A stretch of DNA of 64,000 nt from Acanthacorydalis orientalis. Its lineage: Eukaryota > Arthropoda > Insecta > Megaloptera > Corydalidae. Shown here one piece after another: positions 61,909 through 64,000 of the stretch. The position numbers and the translations under genes are program-made. Below the pieces are notes generated by a model. The model saw only the letters and a program-made list of their open reading frames with translations. It was not told where the DNA came from and did not search any database. Every line of letters starts with the position of its first letter. The stretch's first letter is position 1. The stretch lies in assembly GCA_034766995.1 (NCBI GenBank), contig CM068316.1, positions 10,951,500 through 11,015,499 of the forward strand. The letters are read 5' to 3'.

Positions 61909-62041
61909 TAAATTCACATTCACAAACGAATTCTTTATTTTTCGCTTTACAAATCACAAAAATTATAATAACTAATAAAAAAATATACTTTTGTAGTTTG
62001 GTGGATGACTAAATAATTCATTCGCGAAAATGTATCGTTGT
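61909..62041. repeat. Fold-back family, outer arms only
   Basis: AAATTCACATTCACAAACGA, TTTTCGCTTTACAAATCAC on the left; TTTGTAGTTTGGTGGATGAC, TAAATAATTCATTCGCG on the right. The inner part is missing. Confidence 0.45.
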
Positions 62042-62262
62042 TTTTAATACTTCTAATAAAGTGAAAAACAATATTTTATAGATGCAAATAAGGGATGTTT
62101 GAAATTTATTGTATGGAAGCTCGTAACTCCATATTGGTTCAAGATTTTAGGATGAAACAAAAAAGAAAAAAAGATCAGATTATAATCTTTCAAATATTGA
62201 ATTTATTTTTCAATATAAATCATTATTTCCATTATATTATTGTCAAAGTATAACAAGTTTCT

Positions 62263-62508
62263 TCATTTATCAGTGAAGGAATCTAGTAATTTTTTTTCCG
62301 AGAAATCCTTCACGATATTTTTAATTTGGTCATGATAATCAAAAAATATTGCTTTTAAAACATGTTTTAATGTTAGTAATAAACAGAAATAAGATGGTGC
62401 CAAATTGGGGTTATAAAGAGAGCATGATAGGATAACAAATTTGTTTCGGTATTTATGAATGAGTCTTAAAGTGTAGAAACTCTTATTACTATAATGGAGC
62501 TCGTTCAC
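62263..62508 (-). pseudogene. mariner-type transposase C-terminal relic, third lineage
   Basis: On the minus strand the frame reads ILSCSLYNPNLAPSYFCLL, LTLKHVLKAIFFDYHDQI, KNIVKDFSEKKLLDS. This matches, in order, the family's YxPDLAPSDYxLF box, the LKxxLxGxxF box and the following helical segment. The third catalytic Asp is deleted (APSYF for APSDYF), and the frame upstream is degenerate. It is a fragment only, on the opposite strand to all other mariner copies here. Confidence 0.65.
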
Positions 62509-64000
62509 AATTCGATTAAAGATGTTATAAAATATTGGCTGGAAAAATAAACAGCAGATTTATTCGCTGATAAAATGAATAAATATGTTATATGTTATAA
62601 GAAATTTAGTGGCAACAGAAGTGAATTACTGTAAAATAAATAAAATAAAATATTCAAAAGGTTATTGACTAAGGTTTCTCATTTTTTAATTCATTCCAAT
62701 ATTTCATATCATTAAACAATTCTATATAACATATGTTAAACATTTGAGTTGCCCTTCATATTAATATAAATTTCAAATTGTACTTCTATTTGCAATCACT
62801 TTAAATACTAATAAAAATTTAGAATGATTGTATCAATTATAGAAAATAAGTATGATAAACCTAAGGCATGTAAATAGAAGGTTAATAATTTAAATAAATT
62901 CTAAATGAAAAAAGTATAACCTTTAAATATGTGAAATTGATAAATAAATAACATTGAATACAGATTTTCATATCCCTCATACCATTAAAAGTTCTATCAT
63001 ATTTCTAATAAATTATGATTAAAACAAAATTCTAAATGATCAAAATTTAAATTTTGAGTACTTATTAATAACATAATTAGATAATTTATTAGTTAATTAA
63101 AATAATTGTTTAGATGATAATTAATTGTTTACATTAAGAACAAAAAATATATATCTGGTTTCATTATTCAAAATATTTTCAAGCATGAAAACGTATTATT
63201 ATTAAATATTGAAATTATTATCGATAAATTCATGAGTAAGAAAATAAACTATAATTTCAATATTATCTAAACATACCCAGTCTAATTTAATTAATAAATT
63301 ATTATATAGAGTGAATTGTTAATTTGTCAGGTGGATATTTCTCAAGATTTCCGTCTCCTAATCAATACTTTTGCACTTCCCTAGAAGAAATAACTGAGAG
63401 ATGTAGAGTAGTTAAATGAATATTCTTATAAAGATATCTTAGTGGTGATTTGACAGATTCATTAAATAATTTGGAGAATTTAAAGAAAAAGTGACACAAA
63501 ATTTATTTGAAGATCATACATAAAGATAAAAAAGTTAAAACTTTGTAATTAAAATAGTAATAAATTCAAATTGTGAAGAACATTATGAAAATGAATATTG
63601 TTTATAATCAAACTTTGAAAAGATATATGACGAGTGACAAAAAATATTTTGAAAGTATATACGAAATAAAATCGAAAAGAGAATATGTAAGTATTTTTTT
63701 TAATTTATTATAATGTTTTTTATATTGCTGATAGAACAATTTATTTTAAATACCTTTATTTAAAATTGTTGTTCCCTTCAATATATTTATTACATATATA
63801 TATATAGAGAGAGAGAGAGACAGAGAGAGTTATATTCATAAATAAAAACACAAATCAATAATTGAACAATTCATTACACTCGTATATGTAAACTTAATTA
63901 TTCAAAGGGTTTAAATTTCAACGAAATTCAATATGGAAAACAAACATAAATAATTAGTGTTCTGTATATTTATTCCAAGAAATGAGAGCTAAATAGAAAA
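62509..64000. other. AT-rich right end of window, nothing recognised
   Basis: Only a (TA)n-(GA)n array at 63796-63831 stands out. There is no frame, exon or transposon terminus. Confidence 0.4.
63796..63831. repeat. (TA)n-(GA)n microsatellite
   Basis: TA passing directly into GA with one CA. Confidence 0.88.

Overview
This window is nuclear DNA of an animal, most probably an arthropod and by preference an insect. It is very AT-rich, has spliced protein-coding exons with canonical GT/AG borders, contains dozens of long (TA)n microsatellites, and carries mariner, hAT-like, PIF/Harbinger-like, piggyBac-like and Helitron-like remains. The insect assignment is inference. No bacterial-style gene, CRISPR array, rRNA or tRNA could be supported.

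Only one real gene is visible, on the minus strand, as two internal exons (9376-9985 and 4597-4747). They join in phase, lack a start or stop codon, and encode a glutamine- and histidine-rich stretch followed by a short basic, alanine/arginine-rich stretch. The first exon has a strong acceptor and the second a strong donor, so the gene continues beyond both. No convincing upstream exon is seen in the 54 kb to the right. Much or all of the window may therefore be intron of one very large gene. I do not recognise the protein.

The rest is intronic or intergenic DNA shaped by repeats. (a) Two near-full-length mariner copies (25902-27189 and 49747-51032) have TA duplications and decayed transposase. 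(b) Two mariner deletion derivatives of almost the same length (28414-28983, 570 bp; 31551-32121, 571 bp) keep only the N-terminal DNA-binding part, so a non-autonomous subfamily has spread. (c) Three more mariner-type transposase relics lie near 24.6-25.1, 47.4-47.9 and 62.3-62.5 kb. (d) A 380-bp hAT-like element (57436-57815) has a perfect 8-bp duplication, and a 290-bp PIF/Harbinger-like MITE (44929-45218) has a TTA duplication. (e) A piggyBac-type cysteine-rich tail relic lies near 25.4-25.6 kb. (f) Two 264-269-bp elements (11459-11722 and 21150-21418) have Helitron-like ends: 5' TC, a GC-rich hairpin, 3' CTRR, and insertion between A and T. (g) At least thirteen decayed copies of a palindromic fold-back repeat are scattered through the window. 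(h) A structured hairpin module carries a CCTRAAGATGA...GAAAC motif at three loci.

Most of the listed features are selfish or simple-sequence DNA and do not work together. A few CpG-richer blocks without transposon signatures (about 12.7, 18.5, 27.5, 30.6, 34.1, 46.5, 51.3 and 52.8 kb) are the best candidates for regulatory DNA or unrecognised small exons of a host gene. Coordinates of fold-back copies and sequence blocks are approximate. Those of exons, mariner, hAT, Harbinger and Helitron-like elements are meant to be exact.
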